From assembly GCA_964455635.1 (NCBI GenBank), contig CAYVWX010000029.1, forward strand, positions 1-18,349: 18,349 nucleotides of DNA, given 5' to 3'. Shown here one piece after another: positions 1 through 8,825 of the stretch. The notes under the pieces are model-generated. The model ran no database searches. It was given only the letters and a program-made list of their open reading frames with translations, and was not told the DNA's origin. Origin of the DNA: B16-G9 sp964455635. GTDB lineage: Bacteria > Bacteroidota > Bacteroidia > Bacteroidales > F082. The translations under genes and the position numbers were made by a program. Positions within the stretch are counted from its first letter, which is position 1. Each line of letters begins with the position of its first letter.

Positions 1-11
1 ATGATTAAAAA

Positions 12-114
12 GCTCCGTTAGGAGCGAAATATTTATAGCCTCGGGTGTTAACCCGGGGTAAAGAAAAACCCAAGACCCGTTTTGGCGGGATTTTCGATGG
101 CGAAGCCGAAAATC
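12..114. repeat. REP-like cluster of three short hairpins
   Basis: Three stem-loops follow one another. The first is a 5-bp stem (12-16 with 21-25) with loop GTTA. The second is an 8-bp stem (39-46 with 51-58, one G-T pair), also with loop GTTA. The third pairs 89-95 with 108-114 and adds an inner GGC/GCC pair around a GAA loop. The two GTTA hairpins are joined by a linker containing the palindrome AAATATTT (27-34). No coding frame runs through the region. From memory, GGAGC hairpins followed by this kind of AT linker recur between genes in many Bacteroidota genomes, so I read it as a dispersed REP-type element. No transposase is visible to explain its mobility. An untranslated leader or the tail of an upstream transcript is the alternative. 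Confidence 0.5.
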
Positions 115-148
115 ATGACAAAACATAAAAAAACAGAATATTAAATTC

Positions 149-180
149 ACCCTTTGGAATAGTATCAAATTCCACAGGGT
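149..180. promoter_or_regulatory. Inverted repeat just upstream of the C25 peptidase gene
   Basis: A 12-bp arm at 149-160 pairs with 169-180 with one mismatch, around an 8-nt AT-rich loop. The repeat ends 18 bp before the start codon at 199, so it would form a hairpin in the leader RNA or a protein-binding palindrome in DNA. No T-run follows, so it is not a canonical terminator for a gene to the left. I found no convincing TAnnTTTG promoter box for the downstream gene in 1-198. Confidence 0.4.
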
Positions 181-198
181 AAACAAAATTATAAACAA

Positions 199-3100
199 AT
201 GAAATATTTTTACCTTTTCGTATTATCCATATTTGGATTGCAAAGCATAAGCGCTCAACAATGGATGGCCGTAACCTCTTCAACCCCTTCAAAACCTGTT
301 ACAACCCTTGAATCATCCGACATCTCACAGTCGGTGATAAACCTTACCCTGAACGGATTTTGGAAAACCGAAGTTGAAACATCCCGTGGAAACGCCTGGC
401 TGATTGAATTGGGTAACGGTGTACGGAACCTTCAAAAAGGAGCACCTGACCTGCCATATGTTTCTACATCGCTCATCATACCCGATCTGGCAAAAATGAA
501 AGTGGAGGTCATCTCATCCGAATACAAGGAGTTCAGCCATGTGCTTATTGCCCCTTCAAAAGGTAATTTGTACCGCGATATCGACCCCTCGACAGTTCCT
601 TACACATTTGGTAAAAATTACGACGTAAATGCCTGGTATCCTGGAAAAACCGCACAGCTGAACAGCCCCTATATCGTACGCGATTTCAGAGGAGAAGCTA
701 TATGGATGTATCCTTTTCAATACAATCCGGCAACACAAACACTGCGGGTTTACTACCATATTAAAATAAAAGTTTCTAAAGCCGGTGCAGCCGAAATAAA
801 TCCTTTTAACCGTTCAACGGCACTTAAAAAAATCGACAGCCGTTTTGACAAAATATATAAAAGCCATTTTTTAAACTATCAAAATTCCTCGCGCGATTAC
901 ACACCGGTGGACGAACATGGCAACATGCTGATTATTTCCTATGGCGATTTTATGGATGAGATGGTGCCTTTTGTTACCTGGAAAACGCAATCGGGCACAC
1001 ATGTTGATATGGTTGATGTGGCAACTATCGGCAATGCTGCTGCCATTAAACAATACGTTGCCAATTATTACAACAACCAAGGGCTTACCTTTTTACTTTT
1101 GGTGGGCGATGCGCCGCAAGTTCCTTCCAGTGTGATTAATGGTAATGATTCCGACAACGATTACACTTATGTGGTGGGTAACGACCATTATCCCGATCTT
1201 TTCTGCGGAAGGTTTTCGGCAGAAACCGGCGATCAGGTTACCACACAGGTCAGCCGCATGATAAGTTACGAAAAAACACCCGACATGAGTGATACCACCT
1301 GGTTTACCCAATCGTTGGGCATTGGCTCCGACCAGGGACCCGGCGACGACGGAGAATACGACTGGGAACACATTCGCAACATTCAGGAAAACAAATTATT
1401 ACCCTATACCTACACCTACGATTACGAGTTGTACGACGGAACTCATGGCGGTAACGATGCCCCCGGCAATCCGGGTCCTGCCGATGTTTCTGCCGCCGTA
1501 AACGACGGCGTAACCATTATAAACTACTGCGGCCACGGAAGCAATACCAGCTGGGGAACAACGGGCTTTAATAATTCCAACGTCAACAACCTGACCAACG
1601 CCGGCCACCTTCCTTTTATTTTTTCGGTGGCTTGTGTTAACGGAAATTTTGTAAACCATACCTGTTTTGCCGAAGCGTGGATGCGCGCCGAAGATCCTTT
1701 GGGAAATCCCACGGGTGCCATTGGAACCATCATGTCAACCATAAACCAAAGCTGGAATCCTCCCATGTGCGGACAGGATGCCATGGATGATATTTTGGTG
1801 GAAACCTATCCTGAAAATATTAAAAGAACATTTGGAGGCGTTACCATGAACGGATGCATGGAAATGAACGATACTTACGGATCGGGAGGGTATGAAATGA
1901 CCGATACGTGGACAATTTTTGGCGACCCCTCACTAATGTTACGTACGGCAGTGCCTCAGCAACTCATGGTTACACATCCTGCCACCTTGTCGATTGGCGA
2001 CATGACCATGACGGTTACCTGTCCGGTTGACAGCGCTGTTGCAACCTTGAGCATGGGCGGCGAAATTTTAGGCTCGGCAACCATTACCGGTGGCTCGGCA
2101 ACACTGGTGTTTTATCCCCCGCTCGACAGCATTGGCGATGCCGCTCTGGTAGTTGTTGCATACAACTATATTCCTTATACCGATACAATTGCCATCATCT
2201 CCGGCGACGGCCCTTACATCAGCTATGCTTACAATACCCTTAACGATTCGTTGGGAAACAATAACCAGCAGGCCGATTATGGTGAAGACATCTTTTTAAC
2301 AACCTTTTTAACCAACAGCGGAAACGAAGATGCTGTGGACGTAATAGCAAATATTTCGTCGGGCAGCCCCTATGTTGTTGTTACCGATACCACCGAAAAT
2401 TACGGAACCATTGCCGTGGGCGATACTACCGGCATCTATAACGGTTACCGGTTTACGCTGGCCGATACGGTTCCCGATATGACACAGATAACCTTTTCGA
2501 TGCAGGCCTCCGACACTACCGGACAGGTTTATAATATGCTGTTTAATGTTACGGCACATGCACCTGACCTGCAGTATATTCATTATGCGGTAATCGATAC
2601 TGCCGGAAACGGAAACGGCAATGGTAAACTCGACCCGGGCGAAACAGCCGGTTTAAATGTATATCTCGTTAACGCAGGTTCATCCGAAGCTTATAATGTT
2701 AATGCCCTGCTTAGCGGCGATGGCAATTGGATATCCATTGAAAACAATACCATGAGTTATGGTAACATGACTTCGGGCGATACGGTTATGGCCACTTATA
2801 CGGTTACGGCCGACGGTGATACTCCTTTGGGATATCAGGCACCTTTTACACTGAATATTACTGCTGACCAGGGCATTACTGCTGATGGAGAATTTTCGCT
2901 TACTGTTGGCCAAAAACCCATTGTAATTATTAAACTGGCTCCCTGCTTAACCGAAGACAGCCTGATGGCCTGTTTAACCGAGCTGTCCATTTCGGCCGAC
3001 ACCATGAGCCTGATACCTGCAAACATCAATGATTATCAGGCTGCATTTGTTTTACTGGGAACTTTTAGCGACAACCACATCTTAACCAATGATGAAGGCC

Positions 3101-3798
3101 AACAGCTGGCCGACTACCTGAATGCGGGAGGAAAACTGTATATGGAGGGCAGCGACACCTGGGCATATAACGACCCAACTCCTGTTCACCCCATGTTTTT
3201 TATTGACGGCGTGGCAGATGGCAGTGGCGACCTGTACAGTGTTGTCGGCTCCGACAGCAGCTTTATGGAAGGGTTTTCCTTTGAGTTTCACGGCAACAAC
3301 AACTACATCGATCACATTGCCCCTCTTGGCGATGCATTTACCATATTGTCCAACGCCACGGCCGGTTACGATGTCGCAGTAGCTTACGCCGATACCGTTT
3401 ATCGCACCGTTGGCTCGTCGTTTGAATTTGGAGGATTGCTGGACAACCAAACATGCAATAAAACCGGATATCTGGCCGAAATACTGAGTTTCTTTGGTGT
3501 TTCATACATTTGGACAGGTATCGAAACCACCCCCGAAATAAGCAACCGGGTTGTTGCCTACCCCAACCCCTTTAGCAACACGGTTTATTTTAAGATTAAG
3601 GCTGCTGCCTCTAAACGGGTTGTCTTGCAGATATTTGATGTGCAGGGTAAACGTATTTATTATCAGAACAATACGATGCGCAGTGAAAATGGGGTTTATT
3701 GGAATGCTGCCGGTAGCAATGTTAAACCCGGAATCTATTTCTACAAAATATCGTCGGGCAACAAAACCTCATCGGGAAAACTGGTGTTCAGGCAATAA
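199..3798 (+). CDS. Gingipain-like C25 cysteine peptidase with T9SS sorting domain
   Basis: This is a predicted secreted endopeptidase of MEROPS family C25, 1199 aa. A Sec signal peptide (about residues 1-19, ending SAQQ) precedes a propeptide-like region. The catalytic domain spans about 240-580. It shows the GHGS motif with the dyad histidine at H446 and the motif FSVACVNGNF with the dyad cysteine at C479, followed by CFAEAW as in gingipains. An Ig-like domain comparable to the one after the gingipain catalytic domain covers about 590-670. Two beta-rich domains follow, the second with a Gly/Asn-rich, probably calcium-binding, NGKLDPGE loop near 800-816. Residues 907-1101 resemble a type 1 glutamine amidotransferase-like fold. 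The last 80 or so residues, from YPNPF (1121), are a type A T9SS sorting domain. That tail argues for a secreted cargo and against the T9SS sortase PorU. Cleavage specificity cannot be read from the sequence. The gene appears monocistronic and convergent with susD. Confidence 0.93.
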   Translation: MKYFYLFVLSIFGLQSISAQQWMAVTSSTPSKPVTTLESSDISQSVINLTLNGFWKTEVETSRGNAWLIELGNGVRNLQKGAPDLPYVSTSLIIPDLAKMKVEVISSEYKEFSHVLIAPSKGNLYRDIDPSTVPYTFGKNYDVNAWYPGKTAQLNSPYIVRDFRGEAIWMYPFQYNPATQTLRVYYHIKIKVSKAGAAEINPFNRSTALKKIDSRFDKIYKSHFLNYQNSSRDYTPVDEHGNMLIISYGDFMDEMVPFVTWKTQSGTHVDMVDVATIGNAAAIKQYVANYYNNQGLTFLLLVGDAPQVPSSVINGNDSDNDYTYVVGNDHYPDLFCGRFSAETGDQVTTQVSRMISYEKTPDMSDTTWFTQSLGIGSDQGPGDDGEYDWEHIRNIQENKLLPYTYTYDYELYDGTHGGNDAPGNPGPADVSAAVNDGVTIINYCGHGSNTSWGTTGFNNSNVNNLTNAGHLPFIFSVACVNGNFVNHTCFAEAWMRAEDPLGNPTGAIGTIMSTINQSWNPPMCGQDAMDDILVETYPENIKRTFGGVTMNGCMEMNDTYGSGGYEMTDTWTIFGDPSLMLRTAVPQQLMVTHPATLSIGDMTMTVTCPVDSAVATLSMGGEILGSATITGGSATLVFYPPLDSIGDAALVVVAYNYIPYTDTIAIISGDGPYISYAYNTLNDSLGNNNQQADYGEDIFLTTFLTNSGNEDAVDVIANISSGSPYVVVTDTTENYGTIAVGDTTGIYNGYRFTLADTVPDMTQITFSMQASDTTGQVYNMLFNVTAHAPDLQYIHYAVIDTAGNGNGNGKLDPGETAGLNVYLVNAGSSEAYNVNALLSGDGNWISIENNTMSYGNMTSGDTVMATYTVTADGDTPLGYQAPFTLNITADQGITADGEFSLTVGQKPIVIIKLAPCLTEDSLMACLTELSISADTMSLIPANINDYQAAFVLLGTFSDNHILTNDEGQQLADYLNAGGKLYMEGSDTWAYNDPTPVHPMFFIDGVADGSGDLYSVVGSDSSFMEGFSFEFHGNNNYIDHIAPLGDAFTILSNATAGYDVAVAYADTVYRTVGSSFEFGGLLDNQTCNKTGYLAEILSFFGVSYIWTGIETTPEISNRVVAYPNPFSNTVYFKIKAAASKRVVLQIFDVQGKRIYYQNNTMRSENGVYWNAAGSNVKPGIYFYKISSGNKTSSGKLVFRQ

Positions 3799-3889
3799 GG
3801 CTGCTAAATTGTAATATAGGCCGTTGGTTTTAAACAACTTCAAAATAACGACGGCATCCATGCCATAATTAAAAGGAAAAATGTGTTTA

Positions 3890-3931
3890 CAAACCCGTAG
3901 ATACAATTCATGAATTGTATCTACGGGTTTG
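3890..3931. repeat. Perfect 42-bp loopless palindrome between convergent genes
   Basis: Positions 3890-3910 are the exact reverse complement of 3911-3931, centred on TCATGA, with no spacer. The outer part contains CCCGTAG/CTACGGG. The palindrome lies 91 bp after the C25 peptidase stop and 21 bp after the susD stop on the other strand. Neither side carries a U-tract, so it is not a classical intrinsic terminator, yet it is the only strong structure available to end either transcript. The GTAG...CATG...CTAC layout resembles dispersed palindromes I recall from Bacteroidota and cyanobacterial genomes. 3799-3889 holds nothing else I can name. Confidence 0.75.
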
Positions 3932-3952
3932 AAAAACAATCAAAACCTATGT

Positions 3953-5503
3953 TTAATATCCCGGGTTTTGTACCAGATTCGGGTTTACATCAATTTGAGC
4001 CTGGGGGATGGGCCAGATATCGGTATAGTCGGGCGAAACGTCAGGCTTTTCCCAACGTGCTTCGTTGTAAACGCCAAACCTTATCATATCGGTACGGCGG
4101 TGGCCTTCGGCAAACAGTTCACGGGCCCTTTCGTCCAGCAAGGTTTGCATGGTAATTTCCGTTAACGGAGTGGCACCGGCACGGGCTCTTACCTGATTAA
4201 CATAATCGAGTGCGCTGGCAGCATCGCCGGCTCTTAAACGAAGTTCGGCTTTCATTAATAAAATATCGGCATATCTGAAAATAGGTACATCGTTGCTGGT
4301 GTAACGGTCGCTGCCAACAATAAACGGATATTTGGCTACTCTGGCACCTGCCTGCCGCAAACATTTTGGCTCCAGCATATTAATATGTGGTGTCAGGTTT
4401 AATGGAGCACCGTCGGGATCGCGATAGGTCGGGTCCTGCGGGTTAAATTTTTCATAACTGGGGTCAACCACCGGTGTTCCGTCGTCAAAATATTGAAAAC
4501 CAAATAATATACTTTTTCTTCTTATGTCGTTGGTGTCGGCATCAAACAGGTGGAAAAACGACTCTTGTGCACTAATACCATTCCAGCAGTTGTCTTCAAA
4601 TTTATACTTTTCGGCCAAATTATAGTGCAGTGTAAACAGGTGGATTTCAAAAGCGGGCGCATCTACTCTGTCGAAATGCAATCCGAAAATATACTCGGGA
4701 GAAGCAGTTGCATCTTCTTCAAAATTTGAAAAGAAATCACCGGCAAGGCTGTATCCGCCGGTCATTACCGTATCAACGGCAGCTTCTGCTTTTTCCCATT
4801 GAGGTGTTCCGGTATAAACTTCGGCATTAATATAAAGCTCGGCAAGAATAGTTTGCGCAACATAATAATTAATGCGGCCAAAATATTCCAGTCCGGTGTT
4901 TTTCGACAGGTCGGGCATAATATCCTTTAACTCGCTTTCAATAAAATCATATACCTCTTTACGAGTGTTGGTAGCCGGTTTATAATCCGACGGTACATCA
5001 AATTTATCAACAATGGGAACATTTCCGTAGATATCAACCAACCACCAATAGTAGAGGGCTCTTAATCCGCGAAGCTCGGCAATAGCCGGTTTGGGATCGA
5101 CATTTTCCAAATTTTGGAAAGTAAAAATAAGCCGGTTACAGGTATTTATACCGTAGTATAAAATATTCCACCATCTTGAAATATAAGCTTCCTGAGGATT
5201 CCACTCATGGCGATGGTATCTAATCCACTCGCCACCGTCGTACCAGTCGCCACCGCGTTGCGGAACCACACATAAATCGGTTCCGGCTTCCATGCCAACA
5301 ATTCCGTATTTATGGCCTAAAAGCTGATAGAGATTGGTATAAGCAACTCCCAATCCGTAAATAAGGTTGTCGGGGTCGCTAAAAAGTTTGTCTCCGTTCA
5401 AATCGGAATAGACCGTTTCGTCGAGTTTTGTACACGACTGGCTAAACCCTCCGATTAGGACGACAACCAATAATATTTGAAAAGCTATTCGTATTTTTTT
5501 CAT
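3953..5503 (-). CDS. SusD-family glycan-binding outer-membrane lipoprotein
   Basis: This is the surface lipoprotein that lids the partner SusC transporter and binds glycan, 516 aa from the chosen start. An upstream in-frame ATG at 5522-5524 would add seven residues. I prefer the ATG at 5501-5503 because the protein then starts MKKIRIAF, a compact lipoprotein signal with the lipidated cysteine at residue 24 (GFSQSC). The A-rich stretch AGAAATAAA lies just before it. Acidic residues follow the cysteine (CTKLDE), as in surface-exposed Bacteroidota lipoproteins. SusD hallmarks are the helix RALYYWWLVDIYGNVP at about 145-160 and, near the C-terminus, LLDERARELFAEGHRRTD followed by RFG (about 453-475). 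Length is normal for the family. The gene follows susC with a 21-bp gap, so the two are surely cotranscribed. The substrate cannot be deduced from SusD alone. Confidence 0.95.
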   Translation of the reverse strand: MKKIRIAFQILLVVVLIGGFSQSCTKLDETVYSDLNGDKLFSDPDNLIYGLGVAYTNLYQLLGHKYGIVGMEAGTDLCVVPQRGGDWYDGGEWIRYHRHEWNPQEAYISRWWNILYYGINTCNRLIFTFQNLENVDPKPAIAELRGLRALYYWWLVDIYGNVPIVDKFDVPSDYKPATNTRKEVYDFIESELKDIMPDLSKNTGLEYFGRINYYVAQTILAELYINAEVYTGTPQWEKAEAAVDTVMTGGYSLAGDFFSNFEEDATASPEYIFGLHFDRVDAPAFEIHLFTLHYNLAEKYKFEDNCWNGISAQESFFHLFDADTNDIRRKSILFGFQYFDDGTPVVDPSYEKFNPQDPTYRDPDGAPLNLTPHINMLEPKCLRQAGARVAKYPFIVGSDRYTSNDVPIFRYADILLMKAELRLRAGDAASALDYVNQVRARAGATPLTEITMQTLLDERARELFAEGHRRTDMIRFGVYNEARWEKPDVSPDYTDIWPIPQAQIDVNPNLVQNPGY

Positions 5504-5524
5504 TTTATTTCTGTTTTTAAGCAT

Positions 5525-8503
5525 TTAGAAATTAACATTAACACCAAAGGTGAAACTGCGTGTTGTAAAATAGGTGTTTTCCCTGTCCAGTCCCGGAGCT
5601 AACGGGTTGTTGTTGTCGTAGGCATCGCCGTAACGGACTTCGGGGCTAACCCCTGAATAGTTGGTGATGGTAAACAGGTTCTGACCTGAAATATATACTC
5701 TTACTTTACCTATGTATTTACTTTTGGGAAACATAAAATTGTACCCGATGGCAAAGTTATCCAGCTTCACAAAATCGGCTTTTTCAACATGAACATTTGA
5801 ATAAACGGGCCCGCTGGCAGCATCAATAAATTCCAAGGCCTGATTCATTCCGCTTTGTATTCCTATAACCCTCGGGTTGCCGTAACGGGCGTTGTTAATG
5901 TTAATAAGATAATGGCCGAAAACACCTCTGACAAAGAAATTTACATCAAAATTTCCAACGGTAAAGCTGTTGTTCCATCCAAATTGGAATTTTGGTAATC
6001 CCGTTCCCACATTTTGATAATCGTCCTGCGTGGGGTTTGAGGTAATTCCGGTAACGGTATCGGTTAACGATTGATACTGCATTACGCCGGCGGTATCCAT
6101 ACCTATGTATATGGGGGCAATAATTTGTCCGATAGGTTCGCCTTCTCTGGCAATAATGGTGTTGATGCCTGTGTAAAAAGGTGCTCCCAAATTACCCAAA
6201 TAGAGAGTACTTGCCGAAGTTGACAAGGGGCTGGTAATTTTATCGAGCTTAGTATCGAAATATTTTGTGAAGTTAACACTTGTTGTCCACGACCAGTTTT
6301 TCTTTTCGATGGCGCGTACATTTACCGAAAACTCAAGTCCTGAGTTGGTAAGCTCGCCTAAGTTAAGAAACATGTGGTCCGACGGAAACGGCGGTACCGG
6401 TACCCTTGCATATAAAATTAACTGCGAGCTGGTACTTTTGTAATAATCGATGGTACCGCCAATGCGATAATCCCACAAATAAAAATCGAGACCTACGTCA
6501 AGCTCTTTTTTAACTTCCCATTGTAAGTCGGGGTTGTCGTTTCTGATGGGTGCGTAGGCATTGATAAATGTTCCGTTGTAAAAGAATTTTTCGTTGGAAA
6601 CATTATACAGGTTTTTCGAAAGGTAAGGGCTTGGAGGCAGATTTCCTACCGACCCGTATCCTCCTCTCAATTTTAAACGGTTGATAATGCCCAAATCAAA
6701 TAATTTGGCAAAATCAAGCCCGGCACTGATACCACCGAAGTTTCCCCATTTTTTATTTTCTCCAAACATTGAGGAACCGTCTCTTCTGAAATTGGCCGTT
6801 AAAAAGGCTATTTCGCGATAGTTTAAGGTAACCCTGCTGAAAGCACCAATTAAGCGCGAGCTGTTTTTGTAGCTGCCACGCGAAACATTATTGGCTAAAA
6901 TGGTTGATGAGGAACCGATGTTGTTGTAAGTAAACTCATCGGTGATAAACCCTTCGCCGTAGGCCCAAACATTGTCAAAATAATCTTCACGGAACGAATA
7001 ACCCACCATGGCTTTTACATTTAATCCGCCAAATTGCCGCTCGTAACTTCCAATGGCTTCAAACAAATGGTTAAAGCGGTTTTGATTTTCTTTACGGGCA
7101 AAACCTTTATGACTGCCTACGGCATAAGGCGTATAGTAGGAGTTTTTACTCCAGTACGACCCGTATATGTCAGCATTATAGGTTTGCGAGTAAAAAGCAC
7201 TGAATTTTAAATTTTTAATGGGTTCGAGGGTGGCTTTTAAACTACCAATAACATTCATTTTTCTGCCATCCATGGTGCTTTGCTCAATCATGGCTTTGGG
7301 ATTGTAAAAGGCGAAAGCCTGCCGCTGAAAATAGCCGCCCCACTCTTTTGAGAAATCGTCGTCGGCCTTAACCGGTGCCGTAGGGTTAAAACGTACGGCA
7401 GCACCAAAAGCTTCGCTGGGACTGTAATCTTCGTTGCGATGTGTTGCCGAAAGATTGAAATCAAAGGTAAGCATATCGTTTAAAGCACGCTGGGTAAAAT
7501 TCAGTTTTCCGTTTAACCGCTTAAAACCCGTACCTAAAACAATACCATTGGAGTTCCTGTAATTAAACGAAACCCTGTAACTGGAGTTTTTTGTGGCACC
7601 GTCGATGGCCAGATTGTAGGCCTGCGACAAGCTTTTTTGGGTTAATTCGGTCATCCAGTCGGTGTTGTTTTCAAAATCAACCGAATTGGGAATCGACAGG
7701 TAATCGGATGCCGAAAGCACATCTAATTTTTTATCAACCGATTCGCTGGTAAGCGAGGTATTGAAATTTACATGAAACTTCTCACCATCAGGCGAATATT
7801 GTCCTTTTTTGGTGGTGATAATAATTACCCCCGAGGCTCCCTGTGTACCGTAAATAGCAGTAGCGGAAGCATCTTTTAAAACATCCATAGAAGCAATGTC
7901 GTCGGGATCGACCGAATTTAATGAAGCACCCTGAACCCCGTCGATAATAATAAGAGGTTCGGTGTTGGAGCCAAACGTTGAAAGGCCGCGCAACCTGATG
8001 TTGTAACTTTGGTTGGGGTCGTTGCCGGGTTTGGCAATGGAAAGGCCGGCCACTTTTCCCTGAATCAACTGTACAGGGTCGGTAACATTACCTTTGTTAA
8101 AGTCGTCGGCCTTAACGCTGGTAACAGCACTGGTAACCTCTTTGGCCGATTGTGTGCCGTACCCTACCACAACCACTTCGTCGAGCTGTTCGCCCGGAAC
8201 CAGTTTAATATTAATAACATCAGAGGTAATATCAATTACCTGCGTGGTGTAACCAACATACGAAAAGGATAACGCCTTAACCGTTGCCGGTACCGAAAGT
8301 TGATATTTCCCGTCCATATCGGTAATTGTACCTTGCGACGGGTCGTTTGCAAATGTAACATTAACACCAATCAGGGTTTCTCCCGTCTTGCTGTCGGTAA
8401 CAGTTCCTGTTATCATTTTGTTTTGAGCCATCACACTGCCAATGGTAAGCAAAACAACAATGAAAACCTGTACAAACTTGGATTTTAACAGATTAGTAAT
8501 CAT
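5525..8503 (-). CDS. SusC-family TonB-dependent glycan transporter
   Basis: This is an outer-membrane TonB-dependent transporter that imports oligosaccharides delivered by SusD, 992 aa, typical of the family. A signal peptide (about 1-26, ending VMAQ) is followed by a carboxypeptidase-D regulatory-like beta domain (about 30-105). The signature LDEVVVVGYG comes next, then the plug domain (about 115-230) with LRGLSTFGSNTEPLIIIDGV and DVLKDASATAIYGTQGASGV. The rest is a beta-barrel that ends in an aromatic residue (VNVNF), the usual outer-membrane assembly signal. There is no N-terminal STN domain, so anti-sigma/ECF transcriptional control through this protein is unlikely. It is the first gene of a susC-susD operon, with a TAnnTTTG box 41 bp upstream. 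Transport is probably of an alpha-glucan if it works with the divergent starch-binding-like protein, but that is an inference from context. Confidence 0.96.
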   Translation of the reverse strand: MITNLLKSKFVQVFIVVLLTIGSVMAQNKMITGTVTDSKTGETLIGVNVTFANDPSQGTITDMDGKYQLSVPATVKALSFSYVGYTTQVIDITSDVINIKLVPGEQLDEVVVVGYGTQSAKEVTSAVTSVKADDFNKGNVTDPVQLIQGKVAGLSIAKPGNDPNQSYNIRLRGLSTFGSNTEPLIIIDGVQGASLNSVDPDDIASMDVLKDASATAIYGTQGASGVIIITTKKGQYSPDGEKFHVNFNTSLTSESVDKKLDVLSASDYLSIPNSVDFENNTDWMTELTQKSLSQAYNLAIDGATKNSSYRVSFNYRNSNGIVLGTGFKRLNGKLNFTQRALNDMLTFDFNLSATHRNEDYSPSEAFGAAVRFNPTAPVKADDDFSKEWGGYFQRQAFAFYNPKAMIEQSTMDGRKMNVIGSLKATLEPIKNLKFSAFYSQTYNADIYGSYWSKNSYYTPYAVGSHKGFARKENQNRFNHLFEAIGSYERQFGGLNVKAMVGYSFREDYFDNVWAYGEGFITDEFTYNNIGSSSTILANNVSRGSYKNSSRLIGAFSRVTLNYREIAFLTANFRRDGSSMFGENKKWGNFGGISAGLDFAKLFDLGIINRLKLRGGYGSVGNLPPSPYLSKNLYNVSNEKFFYNGTFINAYAPIRNDNPDLQWEVKKELDVGLDFYLWDYRIGGTIDYYKSTSSQLILYARVPVPPFPSDHMFLNLGELTNSGLEFSVNVRAIEKKNWSWTTSVNFTKYFDTKLDKITSPLSTSASTLYLGNLGAPFYTGINTIIAREGEPIGQIIAPIYIGMDTAGVMQYQSLTDTVTGITSNPTQDDYQNVGTGLPKFQFGWNNSFTVGNFDVNFFVRGVFGHYLININNARYGNPRVIGIQSGMNQALEFIDAASGPVYSNVHVEKADFVKLDNFAIGYNFMFPKSKYIGKVRVYISGQNLFTITNYSGVSPEVRYGDAYDNNNPLAPGLDRENTYFTTRSFTFGVNVNF

Positions 8504-8543
8504 AAAACATATTTTATTTTTTTGGTTAATTTAAATATCATCA

Positions 8544-8551
8544 CAAAAATA
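8544..8551 (-). promoter_or_regulatory. Predicted -7 promoter box for susC-susD
   Basis: Read on the minus strand, these bases are TATTTTTG, a perfect match to the Bacteroidota -7 consensus TAnnTTTG. The box lies 40 bp before the susC ATG, which leaves a leader of roughly 30 nt. The -33 position has no clear TTTG, so the promoter may need an activator. Confidence 0.55.
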
Positions 8552-8716
8552 GACAATTAAGAATTATTAACGTAATGATAAAAATCATGCCTTAAAAGTA
8601 GTGAATCTTTTAAAAAAAAACAATTCAGCTTTATTTTCTGTATAAAACTAAACAACAGTATTTTATGTTAATTTATTTCGTTTGTACGGCCAAGGCTTTA
8701 CACGGCTTGATTATTT

Positions 8717-8749
8717 AATTTGTTTTTAAACAAATTGAACGGATGTTCA
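8717..8749. promoter_or_regulatory. Adjoining inverted repeats in the divergent promoter region
   Basis: A perfect 9-bp inverted repeat (AATTTGTTT, 2-bp spacer, AAACAAATT) runs into a second one, TGAAC-N4-GTTCA, sharing base 8736. Both lie about 165-205 bp from the susC promoter box and about 75-110 bp upstream of the rightward promoter. They could be operators or simply AT-rich palindromes. The second has the dyad spacing of a dimeric regulator site. No regulator is encoded in the window. Confidence 0.35.
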
Positions 8750-8750
8750 G

Positions 8751-8764
8751 TGCAAACGTTTTCG
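8751..8764. promoter_or_regulatory. LacI-family-type operator-like palindrome
   Basis: TGCAAACGTTTTCG is centred on CG and matches its own reverse complement at 10 of 14 positions, with the core AAACGTTT intact. LacI/GalR-family operators typically have this central-CG form with TG and CA edges. LacI-type regulators are known to control some alpha-glucan loci in Bacteroidota. The site lies between the two divergent promoters. The match is suggestive only; the cognate regulator is not in the window. Confidence 0.35.
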
Positions 8765-8825
8765 TAAAGGATTTAAAATAATTGCTGCAAAATAATTCTA
8801 TAATGTTTGGTTTCAGCTAAATCAG

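Noticed and set aside
1..21. A short ATG frame at the left edge
   Set aside because: It stops after six codons and lies over the first hairpin; there is no sign of a real peptide or leader gene.
199..3798. Reading the C25 protein as PorU, the T9SS sortase
   Set aside because: PorU lacks a T9SS sorting tail. This protein ends in one, with a YPNPF start, and has extra adhesive-type domains, so it is cargo.
5501..5524. Upstream ATG of susD, directly next to the susC stop
   Set aside because: It would prepend seven polar and basic residues. The internal ATG gives a standard lipoprotein signal and has the A-rich leader expected in this phylum.
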